A stretch of 64,000 nt of DNA, taken from assembly GCF_015169395.1 (NCBI RefSeq), contig NZ_CP063458.1, forward strand, positions 5,146,001 to 5,210,000, written 5' to 3'. The DNA comes from Humisphaera borealis. Its GTDB lineage: Bacteria; Planctomycetota; Phycisphaerae; Tepidisphaerales; Tepidisphaeraceae. This document shows positions 25,972 through 34,053 of this stretch, piece after piece. The notes under the pieces are model-generated. The model had not been told where the DNA came from, made no database searches, and was given only the letters and a program-made list of their open reading frames with translations. A program made the position numbers and the translations under genes. The number at the start of each line of letters is the position of its first letter. Position 1 is the stretch's first letter.

Positions 25972-26958
25972 TCAAGGCCAGAGCGGCGTGCCTTCCAGCC
26001 CGGCCGTCTCCGGCTGACCGGTGATCAGGTTCGCGTTCTGAACCGCCTGTCCCGCCGCCCCCTTGCCCAGGTTGTCCACCACGCCCATCGCAATGACCAA
26101 GTTCCGCTCCGGGTCGGCGGCGTAACTCACGAACGTCAGGTTCGACCCCATCGCCCACTTGGTGTGCGGCGGCTTGTCCGTCACCCGCACGAACGGCCGG
26201 CCGGCATAGAACTTGCGCGCGGTCTCCAGGCACTGTTCGGTCGTCACGCCCGCGCCCGGATGCGTCCGGCAATAGATCGTCGCAAGAATGCCGCGCGTCA
26301 TCGGCACCAGGTGAGGCGTAAAGATCAGCCCCGCCGAGCTCCCGCCGGACACCTTCGCGATCGTCGCCGCGATCTCCGGCATGTGCGTGTGCTTGAGCAG
26401 CCCGTAAGGCGACAGGTCTTCGTTCACCTCGGCATAACTGAACTTGCTGTCCCCGCCGCCCCGACCCGCGCCGCTGACGCCGGTCTTGGCATCCACAATG
26501 ATGTTGCCCGGTTCGATCAGCTTCCCCGCCAGCAGCGGGGCGAGCGCGCCCAGCGTCGCCGCCGGGTAGCACCCCGGGTTGGCGACGCGCGACGCCGACT
26601 TGATCTGTTCCGGCCAGACGTCCGCCAGCCCGTAGGTCCAGCCGTCCACGTAGCGGTGGTCGCCGCCGATATCGACGATCTTCGTCCCCGCCGGCACCGC
26701 CGCGAGCGCGTCCTTCGACGCCCCGGTCGGCAACGACGCAAACAGCACATCGAGCTTCGGCAGGGCGGTCGGGTCCCACTTCTGAATGATCAGGTCGCCG
26801 AGCCGGCCGATGCCGGGGAACTTTTCGATCAGCTTCGACCCGGAGCTGCTCTCCCCGGCGACATACGCGACCTCGAACGACGGATGATTGGCACAAAGCC
26901 GCAGCGCTTCGCCGCCGCCGTACCCGCTGACCCCGACAATGCCGACTCGAATGCTCAT
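25972..26958 (-). CDS. argC: N-acetyl-gamma-glutamyl-phosphate reductase
   Basis: This 328-residue enzyme reduces N-acetylglutamyl phosphate to the semialdehyde, the third step of arginine synthesis. It has the NADP-binding N-terminus VGIVGVSGYGGGEALRL, the catalytic Cys130 in VANPGCYPAATLGALAP, the TGVSGAGRGG loop, a probable catalytic His in LKHTHMPEI, and the C-terminal NLGKGAAGQAVQN signature. The length matches type 1 ArgC. No other arginine genes are near, so the gene stands alone, converging with the ECF sigma gene. Confidence 0.96.
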   Translation of the reverse strand: MSIRVGIVGVSGYGGGEALRLCANHPSFEVAYVAGESSSGSKLIEKFPGIGRLGDLIIQKWDPTALPKLDVLFASLPTGASKDALAAVPAGTKIVDIGGDHRYVDGWTYGLADVWPEQIKSASRVANPGCYPAATLGALAPLLAGKLIEPGNIIVDAKTGVSGAGRGGGDSKFSYAEVNEDLSPYGLLKHTHMPEIAATIAKVSGGSSAGLIFTPHLVPMTRGILATIYCRTHPGAGVTTEQCLETARKFYAGRPFVRVTDKPPHTKWAMGSNLTFVSYAADPERNLVIAMGVVDNLGKGAAGQAVQNANLITGQPETAGLEGTPLWP

Positions 26959-27417
26959 AGTGGTGGAAGGATATGCGGCAGGGGACGGGGAGACAAAGTC
27001 GTGGTGGAAGGGACGAGATTAAGAAACGGAGAGACGAAGCGACGGAGTGGACGACCGAAGCACCACACCGCAGCAAAGCCGCAACAGAAAACAGAGGAAG
27101 CCACAGAGGCACCGAGACACAGAGGGCGTTTCGAAGCATGTTTCGGTTCTCCGAACAAGCATCGTTGAAGTCACAAGAAGACAGTGATGGCGTTCTGCCC
27201 TCTGTGCCTCTGTGGCTTCCTCTGGTTCGCGCAGAAGATCTTGTTCTTTCACTCGGCGCCCCATGGGAGGTCCGAATTCGCGGTCGGCTGTGTCGTTCCC
27301 TGCGGGTCGCCGGACTCCAGCCCGACCGTTGGTCGGTCGCGGCAAACAGGAACATCCGCTCGCGATTCGTCTCTCGATGATGACGTCCCTTATCATGCCC
27401 ATCGAGCGATCCCTTCT
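26959..27417. other. Intergenic region (argC / DUF1345-like) with long inverted repeat
   Basis: This 459-base gap contains the inverted repeat at 27094-27222 and otherwise no recognisable gene. Open frames across it encode only repeat-derived sequence. Confidence 0.6.
27094..27222. repeat. Long inverted repeat, class B (CACAGAG words)
   Basis: The left arm 27094-27127 (starts GAGGAAGCCACAGAGGCA) and right arm 27197-27222 are exact reverse complements, except for an 8-base insertion (CCGAGACA) in the left arm. The arms are made of ~8-base words CACAGAGG/CACCGAGA. Confidence 0.92.
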
Positions 27418-28074
27418 ATGACACAAAACGCGCCCATCCCCCAGGACCCCGAATCCCGCTGGCCGGTCGTTGCCGCGGTGCTCGCCACCGCCGGGCTTTA
27501 CGCGGCGTTGCCGTCCGACCTGGCGGCGGGGCCCTGGTGGCTGATGCCTGTCGTCGCCGGCATCTTTGCCGTCCTCCTGGTGGCCACCCGACGGCACTAT
27601 CACAAGCTGCATATCGTCGCCGGCCACCTGCTGTCGGGGACGATGACGGCGTTCATGATCTGGTCCGTCATCCAACTGGTCCTCTCACTGCCCACCCACC
27701 GCCTGCCGCCGGTCGCGCTGCTCCGGGCGGCCGGCGCGCTCTGGATCACCAACGTCGTGGTGTTCGCGCTCTGGTACTGGCGGCTCGACGCCGGCGGCCC
27801 GCACGTCCGCGATGCCAGGGCCGGCCACGAAACCGGCGCCTTTCTCTTCCCGCAGATGACCCTCGACGGCCCGGCCGGCGACGAAACCGACGGCAGCCCA
27901 TGGGCACCCCGGTTCGTCGACTACCTGTTCCTCGCGTTCAACACCAGCGCCGCCTTCAGCCCCACCGACACCGCCGTCCTCGGCCGCTGGGCCAAGACAC
28001 TGGTCATGACCCAGGCGATCATCTCGCTCGCCGTCGTGATCGTCCTCGCCGGCCGGGCGGTGAATATTCTTTGA
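27418..28074 (+). CDS. DUF1345-like integral membrane protein
   Basis: This 218-residue protein has five or six hydrophobic helices. Its C-terminal portion (FVDYLFLAFNTSAAFSPTDT, AVLGRWAKTLVMTQAIISLA) matches the pattern of DUF1345-type membrane proteins and resembles an ion-channel-like pore segment. The start is ATG 27418; the frame is open further upstream, but only over repeat sequence. Function is unknown. It stands alone before a repeat island. Confidence 0.75.
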   Translation: MTQNAPIPQDPESRWPVVAAVLATAGLYAALPSDLAAGPWWLMPVVAGIFAVLLVATRRHYHKLHIVAGHLLSGTMTAFMIWSVIQLVLSLPTHRLPPVALLRAAGALWITNVVVFALWYWRLDAGGPHVRDARAGHETGAFLFPQMTLDGPAGDETDGSPWAPRFVDYLFLAFNTSAAFSPTDTAVLGRWAKTLVMTQAIISLAVVIVLAGRAVNIL

Positions 28075-28217
28075 AGCAGTCAGTAGTCAGCAGTCAACAG
28101 TCAGTAGTCAGTGATGAGATGCAGAGTCCAAGATGGGTGTCATGGTTAGCCGCGACCCGAAGGGGAGCGCGCCGCGGCACGCGGAGGATGTCAGGAAGTC
28201 CGTCAACACCTCGCTTT

Positions 28218-28642
28218 GCCGAACGAACCCAGCGCACCTGCGCCGAACGAACCCAGGGCGACCCTCCAGCCCACTGTCCGTGACACGGCTTTCCAAGCCG
28301 TGCGAGGTGCGCCACACACCAGGAGACGTCCATCTTCAATCACCCGGACCCGGGGCTTCGCGCGTACGCTGCGCCCGCGGCGTGTTTGTCGAACGAACCC
28401 GACGAAACCGGTTCCACCGGTCTGCGGTACGCCGCAGACCCGCGCGCCAAGTGAGGCCGACAACGCGGGTCTCAAGAGTACCGGCGACCCGTGACACCAA
28501 CTTACGAACCGTCTTAGCGCCCGCTTCGCCGAACGAACCCACGGCCCAGTCGCTCGCAAGTCCGCCTCGCCGAACGAACCCAAGAATCCTCGGCACATCA
28601 GACAATCGCCGGCGCGACGCGCCGTTTTGCCGAACGAACCCA
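28218..28642 (+). repeat. Six direct copies of GCCGAACGAACCCA, irregularly spaced
   Basis: Copies are at 28218, 28242, 28388 (variant), 28528, 28569 and 28629; five of the six are exact 14-mers. Spacers are 10, 132, 126, 27 and 46 bases. The uneven spacing and lack of conserved spacers argue against a CRISPR. Confidence 0.9.
28410..28498. repeat. Paired-hairpin element, family A5, copy 1
   Basis: Inverted arms 28410-28444 and 28464-28498, ~35 bases, imperfect. Each contains an inner hairpin (GCGGTACGCCGC in the left arm). The same family as 43164-43251, with which it shares the ending ACCCGTG(A/G)CACCAACTT. Confidence 0.85.
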
Positions 28643-28949
28643 AGTGATAGTTCACAGTCGCGGTACTCCATGACATCCTCCGAACCGTCGCCATCGTCGG
28701 GACTGCGCGCAACGACCATTCCACACCGATCGATCGGTGCCGCAGGCCGGCGATATTGTTCTATATATGTTAGGTATAGGCGCGTCGATTGCAACAGAAT
28801 TCTGCGCCGCGCCGACCGCGTTCATCACCTTTCGGAGCAGGTCGCCGAGAACACGGAGACGTCACTGAACGTTCGCCCGAGGGTGATCGGCCCAACCTGC
28901 CGATCGACCGAATCGCGCAAGGTCCATGTCCTGCTCCGAACAAGCCGAT

Positions 28950-29019
28950 GAACCGCAGATTCCGCAGATGACGCACATGGGGAGAAAGAAATCTGCGACA
29001 TCTGCGCAACCTGCGGTTC
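28950..29019. repeat. Long inverted repeat, class B (CGCAGAT words)
   Basis: The arm GAACCGCAGATTCCGCAGAT (28950-28969, continuing to 28978) is inverted at 28991-29019 with a few mismatches. The spacer is about 12 bases. Confidence 0.85.
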
Positions 29020-29147
29020 GCTTTCCATCGTCTCGGTGAGAGCCCCGCGTCGGTCGTGCCACCGGACCCATCCGATGGTATCTTTTCGATCGTTGTCACC
29101 CCGACCGGCGTCACGATGTCGCCCGACCTCGTCGTCAACCACCCGCC

Positions 29148-29783
29148 ATGAGCGGCCACGACCCGTTTGCCAATCTCTACGACGACAGCGAGGCCCGCAC
29201 CCGGGCCGCCGACTGGGCGTTCGACGCCCTGCGCCAGGGGTGGTCGCCGGAGACGGTTGAGGCACAGCTGATCGCCAACGGCTGGTCCGCGGACGACGCC
29301 GCCCTGTTCGCCGAGAACGCCCGCAAGCAGACGCGTCACATGCGAGGCGTGGTGACGCGGTCGGATGTCGCCGACGCCGTGCAGACGTCGGTGCGGAACC
29401 GGGACTCGACGCTGTTCAACGCCGGGTACATCGGCCCGCCGCAGGGCTTCATCGACGAGCCGGCCCCGGCCACCGCCGCGCCGGACAAGGTCGTGAGCTA
29501 CGCCTCCCCGCCCGACAAGCGCGAAGCCAAACGGCTGCGGGCGGCGCGGCTCCGCGCGATGCTGACGATCCTCGGCGGCGCTGGACTGGCCGCGCTGGGC
29601 GTCCTCGTCGGCGCCGCTCAACTCCGCAGCAGGGAAGTCCTGACCACGCGGGACTTCGTCCTCCCCGGCATCATGCTGATCGGCGGATTCCTCCTGGCGT
29701 ACATCGGCTACACCGAGTACCGCGCCCCGGCCCGCCTCGTCGGAAAGATCGACCGCGGCCTGCTGGACCGACCGGAACGGTGA
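29148..29783 (+). CDS. Hypothetical protein with two C-terminal membrane helices
   Basis: The 211-residue product is not recognised. Residues ~15-60 (ADWAFDALRQGWSPETVEAQ, LIANGWSADDAALFAENARK) are two amphipathic helical repeats of a UBA-like or Sec-independent helical character. A Lys/Arg/Ala-rich segment precedes two membrane helices at about 141-162 (LTILGGAGLAALGVLVGA) and 172-192 (VLPGIMLIGGFLLAYIGY). Codon use is normal for the window, and the frame is supported by sharp coding-like composition. It sits alone between two repeat-rich gaps. Confidence 0.65.
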   Translation: MSGHDPFANLYDDSEARTRAADWAFDALRQGWSPETVEAQLIANGWSADDAALFAENARKQTRHMRGVVTRSDVADAVQTSVRNRDSTLFNAGYIGPPQGFIDEPAPATAAPDKVVSYASPPDKREAKRLRAARLRAMLTILGGAGLAALGVLVGAAQLRSREVLTTRDFVLPGIMLIGGFLLAYIGYTEYRAPARLVGKIDRGLLDRPER

Positions 29784-30152
29784 GGGATCGCATCGCGGTG
29801 AAAGGGTGACCGATTCATGCCGGAGGCATGGCAGCCATTAGCCGGGGGTCGAGCGCCACGACACCCCCGGTCAAGCACCAACAGGATTCCGACCCCGGCA
29901 GGGGTTGCAGCCGTGTTATGCGACGTGACGCGGAGTGCCGCCGCTGCGACCCCGTCCGGGGTCGGACTTGTCATGGCGATGAATCCCGGGGGTATCGCTG
30001 CGCTCAACCCCCGGCTAATGGCCGCGAACCCTCCGGGTTCAGAGCCGGTAGCGTTGCACGCGCAGGCAGGGAAAGTAACTTACCGAAACTGGGGTCGGCC
30101 GTGTTAGTCGATCCGACGCGCGGGGTATACCAGTTAATTGGCAGGAGGTCGC
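29784..30152. other. Intergenic repeat-rich region
   Basis: This 369-base gap contains the large nested repeat at 29830-30024 and, at its end, the Shine-Dalgarno sequence AGGAGG (30143-30148) of the SUKH gene. No gene is seen. Confidence 0.7.
29830..30024. repeat. Nested inverted repeat, family A6
   Basis: The outer arms, 29830-29870 (contains CATTAGCCGGGGGT) and 29985-30024, are inverted with several mismatches. The inner arms, 29890-29910 and 29944-29964 (GACCCCG...CGGGGTC), form their own hairpins. Confidence 0.88.
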
Positions 30153-30965
30153 TTGAAGATCGAGGATGTACAGGTTGCGGAGAAGCCTCTCGTGCTTGCG
30201 ACTGCGGCTGATTTGGACACGCTAGCGTCACGCCTCTGGATCACGTTCCCATCTGGTTACCGTGAGTACGTCATGCGTCTCGGTGAGGGCGTCCTTGGCG
30301 GCTCCTTCGTGCGAATCTATCCCCCGTGGCGGATCGAGAAAGAGCTTCCGGAATGGAGGCGGCGCATCAATAAGTACTGGTTCTGGGCTGAAGGCCGCGA
30401 ACTGCTGCCCAAGGAACGCGCCTTGGAGTGCGTGCTCATTGGAGATACCGTCAACGGCGACGAACTTGTGTTTCACCCGAGCCGCCCGAATCGGCTCTTA
30501 GTCTTGCCTCGCGAGAGTGAGCAGATCTTCGACGCGGGCGGCGATCTCCTGGACGCGATAGAGTGGATGTGCACCTCAGGCGAGTTGGTCGAGCGGTTCG
30601 ACGAACGAAAGTTTGAACCCTTCGACAGCCGAGTCGATTCAGCGGATCGTGCATCCGAAGTGGCTGCGGCCGATCCCGAGGGCGAGTCGCTTGACGACCT
30701 CGTCGAACTGGCCGAGCGTTGGACAAAGCGGCATGCGGTGAAAGAAACTGCGCGGAAGCAGTTACGGCAGCAGACGCCGAAGGGTGGCAAGGCGGAACTA
30801 ATCTACGAAGGCATCCTGATCGACGGGTCGTCGAAGTTGGATGTTGGGTACGGCGTGGCTTGGCGAATCAACGACAAGGAAACCGGAAAGCTGCTCGGTG
30901 TGTTTCGCTGGCGGAAGGGCGATGGGCATCAGGGTTCGGCGTACGAGCCAGCAAAGGGCGCATGA
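30153..30965 (+). CDS. SUKH (SMI1/KNR4) family protein
   Basis: The 270-residue product has a SUKH domain at about 15-160: FPSGYREYVMRLGEGVLGGS near the N-terminus, then CVLIGDTVNGDELVFHPSRP and GDLLDAIEWM. SUKH proteins are best known as immunity proteins of contact-dependent and polymorphic toxin systems, and also as regulators. A second, ~100-residue C-terminal region (KLDVGYGVAWRINDKETGKL) is not recognised. The start is TTG 30153, with AGGAGG 4 bases upstream. No toxin gene adjoins, so it is an orphan. AT content is slightly higher than in its neighbours. Confidence 0.8.
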   Translation: MKIEDVQVAEKPLVLATAADLDTLASRLWITFPSGYREYVMRLGEGVLGGSFVRIYPPWRIEKELPEWRRRINKYWFWAEGRELLPKERALECVLIGDTVNGDELVFHPSRPNRLLVLPRESEQIFDAGGDLLDAIEWMCTSGELVERFDERKFEPFDSRVDSADRASEVAAADPEGESLDDLVELAERWTKRHAVKETARKQLRQQTPKGGKAELIYEGILIDGSSKLDVGYGVAWRINDKETGKLLGVFRWRKGDGHQGSAYEPAKGA

Positions 30966-31123
30966 ACTCGCGTTTGCACGGACCGAAAAATCCGAGGAAT
31001 CGGAACAAGTTCCGGACGAGCCCAATTCTTCCGACACTGTGATTCGCCCCGTCCCGTTTTCCGCAACGCGTGCGTCGCCGCGGCACAGATCGGCATTCCC
31101 TTCTCCCCCTTCAGGAGGCTGCC

Positions 31124-31681
31124 ATGCAACCCCTTCGCTATTCCATCAACGTGACCCTGGACGGGTGCTGCGACCATCGTGCCGGCACGACGGACGAAGA
31201 ATTGCATCGTTACTGGGCCGAGAACCTGGCGCGGGCCGACGGACTGCTCTTTGGCAGGGTCACCTATGAAATGATGGAGTCCGCCTGGCGGCCGTCGGCG
31301 ACGGGCGCGATGCCGGATTGGATGGCCGACTGGATGTTGCCCTTTGCCCGGACGATCGACGCGGCCAAGAAGTACGTCGTGTCGAGCACGCTGGACCGTG
31401 TCGATTGGAACGCGGAGCTGGTGCGCGGCGGTCTGGGGGACGCCGTCGGTCGGCTCAAGCGGGAGCCGGGCAAGGGACTGTTCGTCGGCGGCGTGACGCT
31501 CCCGAAGGCGCTCGCGGAGCTGGGGTTGATCGATGAGTACGAGTTCGTCGTGCATCCCAGGGTGGCAGGCCACGGGCCGACGCTGTTCGCGGGGCTGTCG
31601 AAGTATGTCGACCTGAAGCTCGTGAGCCGACGGGAGTTCGGCTCGGGGGCGGTGGCGCTGAGGTATGAGCCGAAAAGGTAG
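31124..31681 (+). CDS. Dihydrofolate-reductase-like (RibD C-terminal domain) protein
   Basis: This 185-residue protein belongs to the RibD-C/YwjB-YyaP family: RYSINVTLDGCCDHRAG at the N-terminus, ADGLLFGRVTYEMMESAW, KYVVSSTLDRVDWNAELVRG, and the NADPH-loop region GKGLFVGGVTLPKALAELGL. These proteins adopt the dihydrofolate reductase fold and are presumed NADPH-dependent reductases; substrates are mostly unknown. The start is fixed by AGGAGG at 31113-31118, before ATG 31124. It is a single gene, unlinked to riboflavin synthesis genes other than ribD 12 kb away. Confidence 0.9.
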   Translation: MQPLRYSINVTLDGCCDHRAGTTDEELHRYWAENLARADGLLFGRVTYEMMESAWRPSATGAMPDWMADWMLPFARTIDAAKKYVVSSTLDRVDWNAELVRGGLGDAVGRLKREPGKGLFVGGVTLPKALAELGLIDEYEFVVHPRVAGHGPTLFAGLSKYVDLKLVSRREFGSGAVALRYEPKR

Positions 31682-31790
31682 GGGGGTCGCTGCCCGTCGC
31701 CCTGCTGCGTGTGGTCTCGTGCAGCTTTACACTGTTTCTACGACCTGAGAGACTCTGTTGAACATTGACCAGGAAGGGGAGCGCTGCGCG

Positions 31791-32651
31791 ATGCCGCCGA
31801 TCATTTCGCCACAAGTTTGTTTTAAGCCCACGGGAGGTCGTACGCGCGACGACTTAGCAGCGACGTCGGTTGCAGTATCGATCGCGTGTCGATGTTTCGT
31901 GGGCATTACGCTGGTGCTCCCGATCCTTGCCACCGCCGCAGAGCCCACTACCGCCACGAGCCCGGCACCGGTGCCTGGGGCCTCAAGGCCAGCTTCCCCG
32001 CCACCGTTGGACCGACTTCTGTCACAGACGATTGACCGCGCGAATCAGGTATTGAGCGAGCCGCTGGCCCCGGGGGCGACGGCAGCCCAGGCGAAGGTGA
32101 TTCTTGCAGAGCGGGGCGAACAGGCTAGGCGATTGGCCGCATCGCTTGTCGGCCAGCGGGTGACGGTCCACATCTCTGTCGCCGACGTCGTCGACTTAGG
32201 TCCGCTCGATCCGTCGACGGACAAGTCGCTGAGCAAGGCGCACAAGCTTGCCGTCAAAGGCTCCGCCGTCCTGCCACTTCCGCCTCAGGTGGAGAAGGAC
32301 TGGAAGCAGCGGAGCTTGGATGTGGCGGCGGACTACAACAAGAAGATTGCATACGATCGACAAAAGGCACGCGACGCGACGATAGATCTCACTCGGAACA
32401 TGTATGCCGGGAGCGCCACGCGGGCTGAGGCGAAGCGTAACGCTCACCTTCGCGAGATTCAGGCCGACCAGGCGTTATGGGCTGCGCGAGCGACACTGTT
32501 GGTCGTCGGGGATGACGCCGACTTGGCTCGCCGGCGGGGCGGCGAATCCGTCCGCGGCGAAGCCGAGATCCTCTCGGTCGATTTCACCCCTGGTCACCGG
32601 TCAGCCTTGGGCTGCGGTATGAAGACTGGAGCAAAGCCGGGCGAATGGTGA
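31791..32651 (+). CDS. Hypothetical secreted or membrane-anchored protein
   Basis: The 286-residue product is not recognised. A hydrophobic signal or anchor lies at about residues 25-49 (VSIACRCFVGITLVLPILAT), preceded by an unusually long N-terminus. A Pro/Ala/Thr linker follows. The body (~80-286) is helical and charged: QAKVILAERGEQARRLAASL, a beta-like stretch VGQRVTVHISVADVVDLG, and DYNKKIAYDRQKARDATIDL. ATG 31791, with GGGGAG nine bases upstream, is preferred to an in-frame TTG at 31758. No partner genes are evident. Confidence 0.6.
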   Translation: MPPIISPQVCFKPTGGRTRDDLAATSVAVSIACRCFVGITLVLPILATAAEPTTATSPAPVPGASRPASPPPLDRLLSQTIDRANQVLSEPLAPGATAAQAKVILAERGEQARRLAASLVGQRVTVHISVADVVDLGPLDPSTDKSLSKAHKLAVKGSAVLPLPPQVEKDWKQRSLDVAADYNKKIAYDRQKARDATIDLTRNMYAGSATRAEAKRNAHLREIQADQALWAARATLLVVGDDADLARRRGGESVRGEAEILSVDFTPGHRSALGCGMKTGAKPGEW

Positions 32652-32780
32652 TTGCAATTCGGCTGGCAAATGGGCAAGCGGCTTCCAAGGCCCGGTAGCG
32701 GCTTACATTCCGATTCTGCCGCGGCTGCGGAGTCGACAACAGAGGCGACACCGGGGGTGGGGTTGCGGTACGTTCTCCGG

Positions 32781-33566
32781 ATGGACATCGACCTTCTCGC
32801 TTACAACCGCGACGCGTGGGACCGCCGGGTGGCCGGGCAGAACCAGTGGACGGTGCCGGTGTCGGCGGGGGAGATCGCCGAGGCGAGGTCGGGGAACTGG
32901 CAGATCGTGCTGACGCCGACCAAGCCGGTGCCGCGCGACTGGTTTCCGCCGCTGGCGGGGGCGCGGGTGCTGGGACTGGCCGCGGGCGGCGGACAGCAGG
33001 GACCGATCCTGGCGGCGGCCGGTGCCGAGGTTACCGTGTTCGATCTCTCGCCCGCCCAGCTCGCCCAGGATGACCTCGTCGCCCGGCGCGACGGGCTGGC
33101 CCTTCGCACCGTGCAAGGCGACATGGCCGACCTCTCCTGCTTCGCCGACGGCAGCTTCGACCTGATCGTCCACCCCTGTTCCAACTGCTTCGTCCCCGAC
33201 ATCCTGCCCGTCTGGCGGGAGGCCTATCGCGTGCTCCGGCCCGGCGGAACGCTCCTGGCGGGCTTCACGTACCCCATCGCGTTCGTGTTCGACCCGGAGC
33301 TGGAACAGGCCGGTGTCTTTCAGATCAAATACGCGATGCCCTATTCCGATCTGACGTTGACCGAGCAGGAACGCAAGCGCTACACCGACGCCGGCGATCC
33401 GCTGGCGTTCGGCCATAGCCTGGGGGACCAGCTGGGCGGGCAGATCGCCGCGGGGCTGGCGATCACCGGTTTTTACGAGGACCGCTGGAACCCCCAGACG
33501 CACGCGATCGCGCGGTGGATGGATTGCTTCGGCGCGACACGGGCGCAGAAGGCAAACCCCCGCTGA
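32781..33566 (+). CDS. SAM-dependent methyltransferase (class I)
   Basis: The 261-residue product matches class I methyltransferases of the Methyltransf_11/UbiE-like type: [20 protein letters not shown] at the N-terminus, motif [21 protein letters not shown], the acidic D in [11 protein letters not shown], then [20 protein letters not shown] and [17 protein letters not shown]. Close homologues are annotated only as class I methyltransferases; the substrate is unknown. ATG 32781 is chosen because the open frame upstream is not protein-like. It has no operon partner. Confidence 0.9.
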   Translation: MDIDLLAYNRDAWDRRVAGQNQWTVPVSAGEIAEARSGNWQIVLTPTKPVPRDWFPPLAGARVLGLAAGGGQQGPILAAAGAEVTVFDLSPAQLAQDDLVARRDGLALRTVQGDMADLSCFADGSFDLIVHPCSNCFVPDILPVWREAYRVLRPGGTLLAGFTYPIAFVFDPELEQAGVFQIKYAMPYSDLTLTEQERKRYTDAGDPLAFGHSLGDQLGGQIAAGLAITGFYEDRWNPQTHAIARWMDCFGATRAQKANPR

Positions 33567-33583
33567 GGCACGGAGACACGGAG
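33565..33583. repeat. Solitary class B repeat arm (CACGGAG words)
   Basis: GAGGCACGGAGACACGGAG matches the arms of the inverted repeat at 48364-48600. It begins within the methyltransferase stop codon region. No inverted partner is nearby. Confidence 0.75.
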
Positions 33584-33694
33584 GAAGGTCCGCCTCCCGG
33601 CCGATTATGTGACGCGAGAATCCCCCTGCGCGCGCCCGAACCTCGTATGATGAGACCTTCCCGGGGGAATCACCTCTTACGAAAGAACATCACT

Positions 33695-33832
33695 ATGGGC
33701 GACAAAAACCCGAAATCCGCGAAGAAGAACGCCGACCAGAAACAGGCCAAGAACGATCAGGCCAGCCAGAAGAAGCAGCAGGCGATCGCCGCCAAGCAGG
33801 CACCGGTCCTCAAGACGCTGAAGAAGAAGTAA
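33695..33832 (+). CDS. Small basic conserved protein (MGDKNPKS type)
   Basis: This 45-residue, Lys/Gln/Ala-rich protein begins MGDKNPKSAKKNADQKQAKN and ends KTLKKK. Small proteins with the same MGDKNPKS start occur in diverse bacteria; their function is unknown, and the composition suggests nucleic-acid or ribosome association. It was found inside a longer frame; ATG 33695 gives the conserved N-terminus. It stands alone, just before a perfect 31-bp inverted repeat that could act as a 3' stem-loop. Confidence 0.75.
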   Translation: MGDKNPKSAKKNADQKQAKNDQASQKKQQAIAAKQAPVLKTLKKK

Positions 33833-33882
33833 CCGCCGACCGGTCGGCGATCTGGCCGAAGTTCAACCAGAGATGCGCGTCT

Positions 33883-33956
33883 AACCACAGATGCACACAG
33901 ATCTGCACAGATAGGACGAGAATCTTATCTGTGCAGATCTGTGTGCATCTGTGGTT
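33883..33956. repeat. 31-bp perfect inverted repeat, 12-base loop, class B (CACAGAT words)
   Basis: Arms 33883-33913 and 33926-33956 are exact reverse complements (AACCACAGATGCACACAGAT at the start). It lies between the small basic protein gene and the prolyl oligopeptidase gene. Confidence 0.97.
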
Positions 33957-34053
33957 CTCGCGCTTGGTCAATCCCCGCGATGGCGGTGCGGAGCGGCAGT
34001 TCGTATCCTGCACGGACTGAATCGCACCTGTTACGCCAACGCGGAGATTGCCC

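Larger units (their letters stand above)
28075..29147. other. 1.07-kb repeat island without a credible gene
   Basis: It holds, in order: CAGTCAGTAGTCAG direct repeats (~28078-28112), six dispersed GAACGAACCC words, a family A5 paired-hairpin element (28410-28498), AT-richer DNA around 28750, and a class B inverted repeat (28950-29019). Open frames through it (one of 272 codons) are low-complexity and repeat-derived. Confidence 0.8.

Noticed and set aside
28218-28642. CRISPR-like direct repeats
   Set aside because: The repeats are only 14 bases, the spacers vary from 10 to 132 bases, and no cas gene is present.
28133-28951. 272-codon plus-strand frame in the repeat island
   Set aside because: It is made of translated repeat units (NEP/RTNP words) and has no protein-like hydrophobic pattern or family similarity.
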